Shown piece by piece: positions 50,088-62,280 of a DNA stretch of 64,000 nt. The notes under the pieces are model-generated. The model was not told where the DNA came from, searched no databases, and was given only the letters and a program-made list of their open reading frames with translations. Position 1 is the first letter of the stretch, and every line of letters starts with the position of its first letter. The translations under genes and the position numbers were made by a program. The stretch comes from Microbacteriaceae bacterium (GTDB taxonomy: Bacteria > Actinomycetota > Actinomycetes > Actinomycetales > Microbacteriaceae), in the NCBI GenBank assembly GCA_947452675.1, contig CANGDL010000002.1:62001-126000 (forward strand), given 5' to 3'.

Positions 50088-50675
50088 TTACCCGAAAGGC
50101 TTTCCCTTCCATGGCCTCTCAAACTTACGGCTGTACTTCAACAACCAGACGATGTACTCAGAAGTAGCAAACTCGTAGGGCGCGTAGTAGAACTTAGCCC
50201 CTGACGGCAACTCGTGGGCACGGATCGTGTTGCTGACTTTCATGTGACGGGTCGCCGCTCGGGCTTTGGCTACATGGTCGATACCAGTAGTGTACTTCTG
50301 GAACCGCACGGCGACTGAAAGCGCCTGGATCAGCTCATCGAAGCGGGTCTCAAGCTCGTCATGGCTTGTTGCGTACGCGATTCCCACCTCTTTAGCCCAG
50401 TCGATGAAGGCGTTTGCCGAACCGTGCCTCATGCCCAGACGAACGTCTAGGTAGGCAGCCTGATCGGTAATCCCGATGGTGCCGAGTTGCTCGCGCATTT
50501 GCTTTTCGAAGCCCAGCCATTCGAATGCCGCCATGACTGACAAGCTTTCATCGTCATGGCCCAGAGAGTGTTCCGCGATCAAGTACGCAGGTAGTTTGCG
50601 CACGACCTTACGTGGAATGGGCTTACGCTTCCCTCTTGACTTGCTGTGTTTCTTTGTCTGGTTCTGATTAGACAT
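50088..50675 (-). CDS. Hypothetical element protein
   Basis: 195 aa, basic N-terminus (KKHSKSRGKRKPIPRKVVRK), convergent with DUF262-HNH. Confidence 0.6.
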   Translation of the reverse strand: MSNQNQTKKHSKSRGKRKPIPRKVVRKLPAYLIAEHSLGHDDESLSVMAAFEWLGFEKQMREQLGTIGITDQAAYLDVRLGMRHGSANAFIDWAKEVGIAYATSHDELETRFDELIQALSVAVRFQKYTTGIDHVAKARAATRHMKVSNTIRAHELPSGAKFYYAPYEFATSEYIVWLLKYSRKFERPWKGKPFG

Positions 50676-50855
50676 GACGTCCTCCTGGTTAGGGGACGGC
50701 AGGTGGCTGGGGTTTCTGTCCGAGGCTTCGGTTTCTGGGTTCTGCTATCTGTCGTCGGTTCTTTTGCTGTAGTTCATTTCTACAACCACCCCCAGACATC
50801 TATGCGCCCGTTATGCCAGATAAGCCGTCCTCACCCATGTTTACCCATCTGGGGT

Positions 50856-51710
50856 TCAGAATCCCCAAGGCGGTAGGTCAGGGTTCAGGGCTCGGATTTC
50901 TATTTCACTCCAGGTGTCGTATCTCCAACAGGACCCGTCCCAGATCCAGATGAGTCCTGTGTTTAGACCTGGGGTATGAACAGCCCACACTTCCGATATC
51001 TCAGAAGGCAGATCCGGGCCTGGCCTATCTACAACGGCTTCACCCGTCTGATCCCACATCGTTCTAGCTGCAGGGTGTAGTCGGTCGATCCAGACAAACA
51101 GAACGCCTATCTTGCCGACGGAGGTGGCAGGCCGGAGCTTCTCGATGTTCTGTGAGTCGAAGGTTAGTTCTACGGCCTCGGAAACCTCCATGGCAAATCC
51201 ACCGTACTCACCTCTATGGATGGTGGCTATACCGACTGTGGGGTTCACCTTGTTGCCTAAAATCAGTCCGATGCCTAGGTCTGCCAGATCCAAGAACAAC
51301 CTATGTGTTTCCGGTGGATACTGTTCCCGCGGGAGAATGGGAAGATCACATGTCTCGTCTAAGTTGACCTCGATTTCCCGAAGCAACAGAGGTAGAGCTT
51401 TAGCCAACGGCTTGGCCTGGGGGTTTAGGTCTGCGATTAGAACCACCGTCCAGTAGAAGGAAGAGCCCGGGATCAAGATGGTGTTCCGATTGTGCTTTGT
51501 GAGCGCCTTACCGAGCTGAAGCATAGGAGAGTTCAGCGCGGCCGTTACTTCGAGTAGCCCAACCTCACCTTGTTCGTCGGAAATAGAGAAATCGGCGATC
51601 GATGCTGGAACGTTGTCTTGGAAGGTGAGACTTAGCCCGGTCTTGTGGGAATAGAGGGCAGCAGCTAGAGCGTCTGCGGGTGATGCTGTTGCGGTTGAGG
51701 GATTGCTCAT
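50856..51710 (-). CDS. Hypothetical element protein
   Basis: 284 aa; no confident family; IADFSISDEQGEVGLLEVTAAL only weakly recalls a PD-(D/E)xK-type core. Confidence 0.6.
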   Translation of the reverse strand: MSNPSTATASPADALAAALYSHKTGLSLTFQDNVPASIADFSISDEQGEVGLLEVTAALNSPMLQLGKALTKHNRNTILIPGSSFYWTVVLIADLNPQAKPLAKALPLLLREIEVNLDETCDLPILPREQYPPETHRLFLDLADLGIGLILGNKVNPTVGIATIHRGEYGGFAMEVSEAVELTFDSQNIEKLRPATSVGKIGVLFVWIDRLHPAARTMWDQTGEAVVDRPGPDLPSEISEVWAVHTPGLNTGLIWIWDGSCWRYDTWSEIEIRALNPDLPPWGF

Positions 51711-51773
51711 TTTGTGTCTACCTCTGTCCGTTCGGGGTGCCTGTCACTTATGACTATGCCCTAGGCCTAGGAC

Positions 51774-51795
51774 ACTTACGACAAGACTTACGACA
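51774..51795. repeat. Right arm-type repeat pair ACTTACGACA-AG-ACTTACGACA
   Basis: 22 bp identical to 44199-44220; 55 bp from the right core. Confidence 0.85.
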
Positions 51796-51813
51796 GAAAG
51801 GGTAGGGTAAAAG

Positions 51814-51839
51814 AAAACTCCCCCTATTTCTAGGGGGAG
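51814..51839 (-). terminator. Element-borne terminator now serving tRNA-Ala
   Basis: CTCCCCCTA(51818-51826)-tttc-TAGGGGGAG(51831-51839); on the minus strand followed by TTTTCTTTT. Confidence 0.85.
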
Positions 51840-51851
51840 TAATCGAAGGGG

Positions 51852-51924
51852 TGGAGACTAGGGGGGTCGAACCCCTGACCCCCTGCTTGCAAAGCAGGTG
51901 CTCTACCAACTGAGCTAAGTCCCC
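51852..51924 (-). tRNA. tRNA-Ala (anticodon TGC)
   Basis: Minus strand GGGGACTTAGCTCAGTTGGTAGAGCACCTGCTTTGCAAGCAGGGGGTCAGGGGTTCGACCCCCCTAGTCTCCA folds as a cloverleaf. Confidence 0.97.
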
Positions 51925-51994
51925 GGATTTTGAATCTGGGTGGTGCCTTTGTTACTTCGGTTCAGAACCTTCTTTTGGTGAAGAAGCTTCCTGG

Positions 51995-52068
51995 TGGGCC
52001 TAGGAGGACTTGAACCTCCGACCTCTTCATTATCAGTGAAGCGCTCTAACCACCTGAGCTATAGGCCC
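51995..52068 (-). tRNA. tRNA-Ile (anticodon GAT)
   Basis: Minus strand GGGCCTATAGCTCAGGTGGTTAGAGCGCTTCACTGATAATGAAGAGGTCGGAGGTTCAAGTCCTCCTAGGCCCA. Confidence 0.97.
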
Positions 52069-52128
52069 GTAGAACCTCTATGACTTTACACGAAATATTT
52101 TGTGAGTGCAAAATCTTGCTTAAATAGA

Positions 52129-52159
52129 GAAGGCTCCGGGCCGTAAGCCCAGAGCCTTC
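52129..52159 (-). terminator. Hairpin terminator downstream of DUF3566/gyrA
   Basis: GAAGGCTC ... GAGCCTTC with inner GGGC/GCCC. Confidence 0.65.
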
Positions 52160-52174
52160 CTCGCTTTTGGAAGC

Positions 52175-52597
52175 TTAGTTGTTGGTGAATCCGATCGAGA
52201 TTCCACCGGTAATGCGGCCAATCACATTGAAAATCAGCGCACAAACACCTGTCAGCAGTGTGCCTAAAACGATGTTGAAGAATGCCAGTGTGGTTGCAAA
52301 TGATAAAACTCGAGGCAAGCTCAGCTGTGCGCCGATGTCTGAACCAGAACCGCCGATAACCGAGTTGACCAAGCTGTTTAGCGAACCGAACAGACCGGTC
52401 TGGCTTACGACTGCCCAAAGCAAAATGAAACCGATAATGGTTGCGATGCCCATGGCAACGGTCACCAACAGGGCCACGCGAACCGCAGACCAGAAGTCGA
52501 TGTGCACCAACTTCAGTTTTACTTGCTTTTGGGGAGTCATGTTGCGCTTCACTGCGCTAATGGTCGACGCGGCTCCTGCCTTTATCTTGTCTCTCAT
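52175..52597 (-). CDS. DUF3566 membrane protein
   Basis: Follows gyrA with a 4-bp overlap; [33 protein letters not shown]. Confidence 0.9.
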   Translation of the reverse strand: MRDKIKAGAASTISAVKRNMTPQKQVKLKLVHIDFWSAVRVALLVTVAMGIATIIGFILLWAVVSQTGLFGSLNSLVNSVIGGSGSDIGAQLSLPRVLSFATTLAFFNIVLGTLLTGVCALIFNVIGRITGGISIGFTNN

Positions 52598-55149
52598 TCG
52601 GTCTCTCCTTCTTCACCTTCGGCATCTTCTAGGCCATCGGCATTGGTTTCAAGGTTACGCTCAGTGTTCTTAGCAAGTCCAATGATGTTGTCATCGTCTT
52701 CGAATCGAGCGAACACAACACCCATTGTGTCGCGACCCTTAGCCGGAACCTCGCTCACTGCTGAACGAACCACCTTACCCGAGGCTAGAACTACAAGAAC
52801 TTCGTCCTCTTCGGTGACAATCTGCGCGCCAACTAGGTCGCCACGCTTTTCTTCGAGTTTGGCAACCTTGATTCCGAGACCACCGCGGTTTTGTGGACGA
52901 TACTGATCAACCGAGGTGCGTTTTGCATAGCCACCTTCGGTGACCACGAATACGAAAGTCTCATCTGCATCGTTGATAACAGATGCCGACAGCAGGTGAT
53001 CGCCTGAACGGAAGTGCATGCCGATGTTTCCAGAGGTGTCACGACCCATTGGGCGCAAGCTTTCGTCGCTGGCTGAGAAGCGGATCGACATGCCCTTGTG
53101 CGAAACAAGAAGAAGGTCGTCTGACTCTGAAGCTAGAAGTGCTGAAACAAGTTCATCGCCTTCGCGAAGCTTGATCGCGATGATTCCACCGGTTCGAGCG
53201 GTGTCATAGGCATCAAGCGCGGTCTTCTTGACCAAACCTTCGCGAGTTGCAAGAACTAGATAAGGGGCCTGCTTGTAATCCTTGAGGTCAAGAACCTGAG
53301 CGACCTGCTCATCCGGCTGCAGGGCTAGCAAGTTAGCCACGTGCTGGCCCTTGGTGTCTCGGCCGGCTTCTAGAACTTCGTAAGCCTTGGTGCGATAAAC
53401 GCGGCCCTTGTTGGTGAAGAACAACAACCAGTGGTGGGTTGTGGTCACGAAGAAGTGTTCAACCACGTCATCTGCACGAAGGTTGGCGCCCTTCACACCC
53501 TTGCCGCCGCGGTGCTGCTGGCGATAGTTGTCACTCTTGGTGCGCTTGATGTAGCCACCACGGGTAAGCGAGATAACCATCTCTTCTTCAGGGATAAGGT
53601 CTTCCATCGAAACATCGCCATCAAAGCCGGCGATAATCGTGCTTCGGCGGTCGTCACCGTGCTTGGCAACAACCTCCTCGAGTTCTTCACTGATGATGCT
53701 GCGCTGACGAACTGGGTCGGCAATGATTGCCTTGAAGTCAAGAATCTGAGCCTCAAGTTCGGCCGCTTCATCAATGATTTTTTGGCGCTCAAGTGCTGCC
53801 AGCTGTCGTAGCTGCATGTTTAGAATCGCACGAGCCTGCAGTTCGTCGATTGAGAGCAAGCCCATCAAACCATCGCGAGCTTCTTCAACGTTTGCGCTCT
53901 TGCGAATCAAAGCGATTACGGCGTCGAGTGCGTCGAGTGCCTTTAGGTAACCGCGAAGAATGTGTGCACGTTCTTCGGCCTTCTTCAGGCGGAACTGTGT
54001 GCGACGAACAATAACCTCAACCTGGTGAGCAACCCAGTTGGTGATAAAACCATCCAGGCTCAGAGTGCGAGGGACGCCGTCAACCAGGGCCAACATGTTG
54101 GCACTGAAGTTCTCCTGAAGCGGGGTCAGCTTGTAAAGGTTGTTTAGAACGACACGAGCAACCGCATCCTTCTTCAAAACAACTACCAAGCGCTGACCGG
54201 TTCGACCTGAGGTTTCGTCACGGATGTCGGCGATGCCAGAAAGGCGGCCCTCCTTGACTAGTCCGGCGATCTTCTCGGCCAAGTTGTCAGGGTTTACCTG
54301 ATATGGCAGCTCGGTGACCACTAGACAGGTGCGACCCTGAAGTTCTTCAACGTTGATGATCGCGCGCATAGTGATTGAGCCGCGACCGGTACGGTAAGCC
54401 TCTTCGATGCCCTTACGACCAAGGATGTGTGCGCCTGTCGGGAAGTCTGGGCCCTTAATGCGCTCAATTAGCGCCTCAAGAAGTTCTTCGTTGGTAGCTT
54501 CTGGGTTCTTTAGGTACCACTGGGCGCCATCGGCAACTTCACGAAGGTTGTGAGGTGGGATATTGGTTGCCATACCCACGGCGATGCCGATCGAACCGTT
54601 GATTAGCAGGTTCGGGATTCGGCTTGGAAGAACGGTTGGTTCCTGAGTACGGCCGTCATAGTTGTCCTGGAAATCGACGGTGTCTTCGTCGATATCGCGA
54701 ACCATCTCCATAGCCAACTGGGCCATGCGGCATTCGGTATAACGAGGGGCAGCGGCAGGGTCGTTGCCCGGTGAACCAAAGTTTCCCTGGCCAGAGATCA
54801 GTGGGTAACGTAGGTTCCAGTCCTGGGTCAAGCGAACCATGGTGTCATAGATGGCACTGTCACCGTGTGGGTGGAATTGGCCCATTACGTCACCTACGAC
54901 GCGTGAACACTTTGAGAACTGCTTGTCTGGACGGTAGCCGCCATCAAACATTGCATAGATAACGCGGCGGTGAACCGGCTTTAGGCCATCTCGAACGTCT
55001 GGCAAGGCGCGGCCCACGATGACGCTCATTGCATAGTCGAGGTAGCTGCGTTGCATCTCGACCTGAAGGTCGACCTGCTCGATGTTGTCGCGAAGCGCTG
55101 GGACGCCCGCCGGAGTTGTGTCTGGCACGTTGGTAGTTTCGTCAGCCAT
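52594..55149 (-). CDS. gyrA: DNA gyrase subunit A
   Basis: [42 protein letters not shown]; complete 851 aa. Confidence 0.99.
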   Translation of the reverse strand: MADETTNVPDTTPAGVPALRDNIEQVDLQVEMQRSYLDYAMSVIVGRALPDVRDGLKPVHRRVIYAMFDGGYRPDKQFSKCSRVVGDVMGQFHPHGDSAIYDTMVRLTQDWNLRYPLISGQGNFGSPGNDPAAAPRYTECRMAQLAMEMVRDIDEDTVDFQDNYDGRTQEPTVLPSRIPNLLINGSIGIAVGMATNIPPHNLREVADGAQWYLKNPEATNEELLEALIERIKGPDFPTGAHILGRKGIEEAYRTGRGSITMRAIINVEELQGRTCLVVTELPYQVNPDNLAEKIAGLVKEGRLSGIADIRDETSGRTGQRLVVVLKKDAVARVVLNNLYKLTPLQENFSANMLALVDGVPRTLSLDGFITNWVAHQVEVIVRRTQFRLKKAEERAHILRGYLKALDALDAVIALIRKSANVEEARDGLMGLLSIDELQARAILNMQLRQLAALERQKIIDEAAELEAQILDFKAIIADPVRQRSIISEELEEVVAKHGDDRRSTIIAGFDGDVSMEDLIPEEEMVISLTRGGYIKRTKSDNYRQQHRGGKGVKGANLRADDVVEHFFVTTTHHWLLFFTNKGRVYRTKAYEVLEAGRDTKGQHVANLLALQPDEQVAQVLDLKDYKQAPYLVLATREGLVKKTALDAYDTARTGGIIAIKLREGDELVSALLASESDDLLLVSHKGMSIRFSASDESLRPMGRDTSGNIGMHFRSGDHLLSASVINDADETFVFVVTEGGYAKRTSVDQYRPQNRGGLGIKVAKLEEKRGDLVGAQIVTEEDEVLVVLASGKVVRSAVSEVPAKGRDTMGVVFARFEDDDNIIGLAKNTERNLETNADGLEDAEGEEGETE

Positions 55150-55181
55150 GATTTCTCTTCTCTAAATCTCTTGTCGGCGGC

Positions 55182-57158
<1,977 letters not shown>

Positions 57159-57366
57159 CTAATCCCCCCGGGGAAAAACCCTGGGCATTCACCGTTAGGC
57201 CCTATAGAACTGCAGTGATCGCACTGACTGATATTCGGGGTGGCTAACTTACAAGAATTTTACCGTGAATGGCAGACATTTATTGGGATATCGAAGGCAG
57301 TAGGGGCTGTGAGTTTGCCATTAGTTTGTAACAATTTGCGACGCAATTAAGCCGCCTTTTTTGGGT

Positions 57367-57864
57367 CTATCCGTATGTGTCTCGAGGGCCTCGGCCTGGC
57401 ACCGATCTTGGCCCCTTTTTCCAACTCGGGGCATCTGGCCCAAGCAGCTTTAAAGTTGTGATATCAACCCCCGGATGCGCCTCGCGAATCATCTCCAGAA
57501 TCTGCGTCTGCATAAGACGGAGTTGGGTTGCCCAAGCCGTTGATTTACATCGAATCGTGAGAATTCCGTTTATTAGAGCCTCTGGGTGAGTTGCCGCTGC
57601 GTTCGTGTCGCCAACGATTTGGGCCCAGTTGTTGAACAGCTCGGCTTCGGCAAGTTGTGATTCCCACCTGAACGACTTCAAAAGATCGTCAAGGCCAGAG
57701 CCCGCCTTGATTGGGTCGCGTCCGGGTTCGAAAGGGCGAGAGTTCTTCTTGGCAGCCTTTTCGGCAATGCGTTTGGCGTCACGGCTAAGTCGACCTGTCA
57801 CCGCATCGCGCATTCGCCAATAAAATTCTTGGGCGAAGTCTGACTTCTCGGGGTTTTCAGCCAT
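57367..57864 (-). CDS. DUF721/DciA-like protein
   Basis: NWAQIVGDTNAAATHPEALINGILTIRCKSTAWATQLRLM; between recF and gyrB. Confidence 0.92.
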   Translation of the reverse strand: MAENPEKSDFAQEFYWRMRDAVTGRLSRDAKRIAEKAAKKNSRPFEPGRDPIKAGSGLDDLLKSFRWESQLAEAELFNNWAQIVGDTNAAATHPEALINGILTIRCKSTAWATQLRLMQTQILEMIREAHPGVDITTLKLLGPDAPSWKKGPRSVPGRGPRDTYG

Positions 57865-59068
57865 TGCTCACCTCTGCGCCAGAGTCAGCCTCCGCGTCCG
57901 CAGTGACCTTTCCCTGTTTCACGTGGAACACTGTGGCAACTAGTTCGTTCGGAACATCCTCGGCTACGGCGGCGGTGATTAAGACTTGTTCGTTAGCAGC
58001 AACCATGCCGGCTAAGCGAGCACGTCTACCGGCGTCGAGTTCAGCAAAGACATCATCCAGGATCAAAATCGGGTCGCCCGTCCGGGTTTCGGCGCGCAAT
58101 AAAGCGATGGACGCCAAACGCAACGCCAAAGCATAAGACCAGCTCTCGCCGTGGCTGGCGTATCCCTTTGCCGGCAAGCTGCCAAGCATTAGCACCAGGT
58201 CATCGCGATGTGGACCAACAAGTGTGATTCCACGCTCGAGTTCTTTGACTCGCACGTTTGCAAGTTTGGTGCTGTAAAGAGCCTCGATTTCGGCCCGATC
58301 CGCGGTCTGGATGTACTCCAAATCATCCGAATCGTCATCATCGCCCCAACCACTAGGTATCGAGATGCCCAGCAAAGAGCTTTTCACCAGGATTCGGGGC
58401 TCATTATTCGCAATCGCAATTGATTGGTATGCCTCAAAGAGGTGAGGGCGTAGGCGTTCAACTAAGTCGACGCGGGCGGCGATTATTTCAGACCCGTATG
58501 AAACCAGGCTCTGATCCCAGGCATCAAGGGTGCTCAAAGCACTGCCCCTGGCACCGGTTTGACGTGCCGTCTTTAACAGTGTGTTCCGCTGCTTCAAAAC
58601 ACGCTCATAATCGCTATAAACACCGGCAAATCTTGGCCAAACCTGAATCACAAGTTCATCAATGAATGCCCTACGGTTGGTCGGGTCGCGCTTCACGATG
58701 TCGAGGTCCTCCGGCGCGAAGGTTACTGAATTCACAAGTCCGAGAATGTCACGCACTCGTGGTGCGGGCGATTTATTGATTCGTGCTTTATTGGCACTCT
58801 CACGATTTAGCTCAATTTCAAGCAAAATGTCGCGATCCGCATGGCTCGCCATAGCTCGGATGGCGGCCTGCGGCTCATCCTGCTTGATGAGCGGCAAGTA
58901 ACCCGCAACTCTGTGACTCGACAGGGTCGATAGGTAACGGATTGCCTCCACGAGGTTTGTCTTACCCTGACCGTTTGGACCCACAAGTAGATTCACTCCA
59001 GGCTTGAGGGCAATTTCGGCATTCTTGTAATTACGAAAAGAGGTCAGCGACAGATGCTTAATAAACAT
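57857..59068 (-). CDS. recF: DNA replication/repair protein RecF
   Basis: LSLTSFRNYKNAEI, VGPNGQGKTNLVEAI, LILDDVFAELD. Confidence 0.98.
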   Translation of the reverse strand: MFIKHLSLTSFRNYKNAEIALKPGVNLLVGPNGQGKTNLVEAIRYLSTLSSHRVAGYLPLIKQDEPQAAIRAMASHADRDILLEIELNRESANKARINKSPAPRVRDILGLVNSVTFAPEDLDIVKRDPTNRRAFIDELVIQVWPRFAGVYSDYERVLKQRNTLLKTARQTGARGSALSTLDAWDQSLVSYGSEIIAARVDLVERLRPHLFEAYQSIAIANNEPRILVKSSLLGISIPSGWGDDDDSDDLEYIQTADRAEIEALYSTKLANVRVKELERGITLVGPHRDDLVLMLGSLPAKGYASHGESWSYALALRLASIALLRAETRTGDPILILDDVFAELDAGRRARLAGMVAANEQVLITAAVAEDVPNELVATVFHVKQGKVTADAEADSGAEVSNG

Positions 59069-59106
59069 CCGTCACCGACCTCTTTCTAAGATTTTTGTAG
59101 TTCTAG

Positions 59107-60276
59107 TTAGCGAACGAGCAGGTTTGGCTGCAACAGGTAACGATAGCTGTCTGAGTCTGTCTTTTCCTTCGCGCCGTGGCTTGAAATCAAGACGGGGCCA
59201 GGCTTGTTTGGGTTGTCATTATTCGTAAAAGCGATTTTTACGAATTCTGAGTGAACACCGGCTAATCCGTCGATTAGGAACTGAGGCTTGAGCGAGACCA
59301 CAATTTCCTTGCCTTCTAGCTCAGCGCTGATGTTTTCAGAGGCCTGCGCTGTTTCGTTGCCGGTGGCCTCGAGTGCAACTGATCCCTGGTCGAAGCTGTA
59401 GCGAAGCGGACTTTCGCGCTCTAGAACCAATGAGACGCGTCTGGTTGAATCGATCAGATCTTGAGTTGCAATTACGGCGTAATTTTCGATGTTATCTGGG
59501 AACAGGCTTTTTACCGGTGGGAAGTTTCCCTTAAGAAGTAACGATGTAACGGATCGGTTATTCGCTTTGAAGGCAATCATTTCGCGGTCATCTGACTTAG
59601 TGATCGAAATTGATATTTCACCTTGGTTTCCGAAAGTTTTAGCTACTTCCTGGAGAGTTCTGGCCGGAACAAGTGCAACAGCCCCCACTCCAGCGGGATT
59701 AGAAGACCAGGCTGCTTCGCGCAACGCAACGCGGTAGCGGTCGGTTGCGACGAAGGAAATTGACTTTTCACCCGCTTCTAGCTGGACACCGGTTAGAACT
59801 GGAGTTACATCATCCTTGGATGCCGCAACCGCAACCTGGTGTACTGCGTTAGCGAAAGCTTCGCCGGTGATTGTCCCCGAAATGGCTGGGATCTCAGGAA
59901 GGGTTGGATATTCCTCGACGGGCATGGTCAAAAGAGAGAACTTGGTGGAACCACAACTAACAACTACCTTCGACCCTTCAGTTGTGAAGTCAACTGGCGC
60001 ATTTGGGAGCTTGCTCGCAATTTCAGAAAGTAGGCGGCCAGAAACCAATACACGACCAGAGTCTTCAACTTTGGCAACGATCTCTGCCTGGGCAGAAACC
60101 TCGTAGTCAAAAACTGAGAGGCGAAGCGCATTTGCGTCAGCCTCGATCAGGATGCCTCCCAGAATTGGCAATGTGGTTCTCTGAGGCAGAAGGCGCACGG
60201 CAAATGAAACTGCTTCGCTAAGCACGTCTTTATTGACTTGGAACTTCAAAGGTCTCCCCGAATCTGCTTTGATCAT
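59107..60276 (-). CDS. dnaN: DNA polymerase III beta clamp
   Basis: RLLPQRTTLPILGGILIEAD; next to dnaA and oriC. Confidence 0.98.
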   Translation of the reverse strand: MIKADSGRPLKFQVNKDVLSEAVSFAVRLLPQRTTLPILGGILIEADANALRLSVFDYEVSAQAEIVAKVEDSGRVLVSGRLLSEIASKLPNAPVDFTTEGSKVVVSCGSTKFSLLTMPVEEYPTLPEIPAISGTITGEAFANAVHQVAVAASKDDVTPVLTGVQLEAGEKSISFVATDRYRVALREAAWSSNPAGVGAVALVPARTLQEVAKTFGNQGEISISITKSDDREMIAFKANNRSVTSLLLKGNFPPVKSLFPDNIENYAVIATQDLIDSTRRVSLVLERESPLRYSFDQGSVALEATGNETAQASENISAELEGKEIVVSLKPQFLIDGLAGVHSEFVKIAFTNNDNPNKPGPVLISSHGAKEKTDSDSYRYLLQPNLLVR

Positions 60277-60379
60277 CAAAGCATTGGTTTCTAGGGCTTA
60301 ATCTTGGCACAGATCGAGGACAAATCGGCTCTGTTTGGCGGTTTCCATGGTTTTCTGTAGTTCTGTAAATCGTTATGGA

Positions 60380-60725
60380 TTTATATCAATATTTAATTCT
60401 TTAAAACAAGATTATTAACACCTGTGGAAACTGTGGATAAGTGCTGATATCCCAGTGAAGTTCATGGAACTACATCGATGAAAGATGTTTACACAGCTGT
60501 GGATTAATCTGTGGATAACTGAGCAGCCTGTGAATTCTAATTTTTAGATTCACATATCAGGATGGCTTTACTAACCGAATCTCCGAAGTTATCCACAGTT
60601 ATCCACAGACATGTTCATATGTAAGTTTTCTTGAAAACCAAGTAAAAATAGCCCCTGGACTGATGTCTGGAGCTAATTAAATGTTAGAACTCTCACTTGA
60701 AGGTTGAGAGTTGTGGATAACTTTC
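60380..60725. promoter_or_regulatory. oriC: Chromosomal origin (oriC): DnaA-box cluster and AT-rich region
   Basis: TTATCCACA-type boxes at 60432-60440, 60510-60518, 60589-60597, 60599-60607, 60712-60720 plus near-match 60498-60506; AT-rich 60380-60420. Confidence 0.92.
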
Positions 60726-60728
60726 GGC

Positions 60729-62171
60729 TCAGTTGCGCTGATCAGCCTTGATTCGGGCCAAAATCTCGGTGATCTGGTTATAGACGTAGCGTCGCTCTTT
60801 CATCAAATCGTTCACCTTTTTGTTGGCGTACATCACGGTAGTGTGATCGCGACCCCCGAAGAGCTGCCCAATTTTTGGAAGTGAAAGATTGGTTTGCTCG
60901 CGGCAGAGATACATGGCGATTTGTCTAGCCAAAGCCACAGCCTGAGCTCGCGACGATCCGTATAGGTCATCTGCAGTGAATTTGTAATACGCGGCCACTG
61001 CATTGATGATGTCGATTGGAGCAATAACGCTGTCCTGTCCGAGTGGCACAACATCCTTGAGGATTGCCTGGACGAGCGGCATGTCTATTCTTTGGCGATT
61101 CAATGCAGCGTATGCGGTCACTCGAATCAGAGTGCCTTCAAGCTCACGGATGTTAGAAGCCACTCTCGCGGCCATGTATTCGAGGATCTCGTCAGAAATC
61201 TGGAATTTATCTCGCTCAGCCTTCTTACGAAGAATAGCAATTCGGGTCTCGAGTTCAGGGGCCTGGATGTCTGTCAGTAGACCCCATTCGAAACGAGACA
61301 ACATGCGGTCTTCAAACCCGTTTAGTTGCTTAGGAGGCTTGTCGCTAGTAATAACAACTTGCTTGTTGTGTCCATGCAGAGTGTTGAAGGTGTGGAAAAA
61401 GGCTTCCTGGGTCTGATCTTTACCTTCCATGAACTGGATGTCGTCAATCAAGAGAAGGTCAACGTCTCGGTAATCCGCCTGGAACTGGGCTGTGCGGTTA
61501 TTTTGAATCGAGTTGATGAAATCGTTTGTGAACTCTTCGCTGGAAACATAGCGCACTTTGATTTTTGGGTAAAGATTTAGCGCGTAGTGGCCAACCGCGT
61601 GCAAAAGGTGAGTCTTTCCAAGCCCAGATTCACCATAGATAAAGAGAGGGTTATAGGCCTTAGCTGGAGCCTCTGCAACCGCGAATGCGGCGGCATGTGC
61701 CATTCGGTTTGACCCGCCGCTCACAAAGTTCTCAAAGGTGTACTTGGGATTTAGTCGTGCTTCCGCACCAGCTGCGGCGGAACGTGATGTATTTCCCGTC
61801 GATTCACTTGGCTCTGTATATGTTTCTGTGTAGCTAACCGGAACAATTCGCTCAGGCGCGGTGGGCTCATCTAGAGGAAGATTCTGTGTGAAGGCTGCTT
61901 CAATTTCAGGGTTTACTACGACAGCGAAATTGGTTGGACCACCAAACTCCGCGTTATCCGACATGGCATCGAGCATGATCGGGCGAATTCTTTCTTGAAG
62001 AATTCCGCGCGTGAACTCATTCGGTACTTCAAGATAAAGCGTTTCACCCAAAACACCTTTTGGCTCAACCAGGTTTATGTATCCCAGGAGCTGGGGGGTC
62101 ATTCGGTCGTCGAGGTTCAGCTTGTTGACAAGTGTGTGCCACAAAATGTTGACAACATCTTGATCAGACAT
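60729..62171 (-). CDS. dnaA: Chromosomal replication initiator DnaA
   Basis: ATG at 62171 (MSDQDVVNILW); GESGLGKTHLLHAVG; GGRDHTTVMYANKKV. Confidence 0.98.
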   Translation of the reverse strand: MSDQDVVNILWHTLVNKLNLDDRMTPQLLGYINLVEPKGVLGETLYLEVPNEFTRGILQERIRPIMLDAMSDNAEFGGPTNFAVVVNPEIEAAFTQNLPLDEPTAPERIVPVSYTETYTEPSESTGNTSRSAAAGAEARLNPKYTFENFVSGGSNRMAHAAAFAVAEAPAKAYNPLFIYGESGLGKTHLLHAVGHYALNLYPKIKVRYVSSEEFTNDFINSIQNNRTAQFQADYRDVDLLLIDDIQFMEGKDQTQEAFFHTFNTLHGHNKQVVITSDKPPKQLNGFEDRMLSRFEWGLLTDIQAPELETRIAILRKKAERDKFQISDEILEYMAARVASNIRELEGTLIRVTAYAALNRQRIDMPLVQAILKDVVPLGQDSVIAPIDIINAVAAYYKFTADDLYGSSRAQAVALARQIAMYLCREQTNLSLPKIGQLFGGRDHTTVMYANKKVNDLMKERRYVYNQITEILARIKADQRN

Positions 62172-62234
62172 TAACTGCGTCCCCTCTCTAAAAAATTTTC
62201 TGGTCTGGAAGCCAGTGATAACTTGATTTTGCCG

Positions 62235-62280
62235 ATTTTCCACAGACTTATCCACTCTGTGGAGAATCTGTGGATAACTT
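62235..62280. promoter_or_regulatory. DnaA-box-like cluster upstream of dnaA
   Basis: ttttccacagacttatccactctgtggagaatctgtggataac. Confidence 0.7.

Larger units (their letters stand above)
44136..51860. mobile_element. ~7.7 kb integrated element at the tRNA-Ala(TGC) 3' end
   Basis: Direct core repeat GTGGAGACTA at 44136-44145 and 51851-51860 (the right copy overlaps the tRNA-Ala 3' end); arm-type repeats at both ends; tyrosine integrase at one end. Confidence 0.85.

Noticed and set aside
44199-51795. 22-bp repeat ACTTACGACAAGACTTACGACA as the att core itself
   Set aside because: Tandem internal structure and the symmetric ~54-bp spacing to a tRNA-derived core fit integrase arm sites better; kept as alternative until attP is sequenced
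44199-51795. CRISPR array from the repeated 10-12-mers
   Set aside because: Only paired copies at each element end, no spacers and no cas genes
44136-51860. Complete prophage or conjugative element
   Set aside because: No capsid, portal, terminase, tail, relaxase or T4SS-like ORF is recognisable
53431-53811. 126-aa ORF antisense to gyrA
   Set aside because: Shadow ORF within a highly conserved gene
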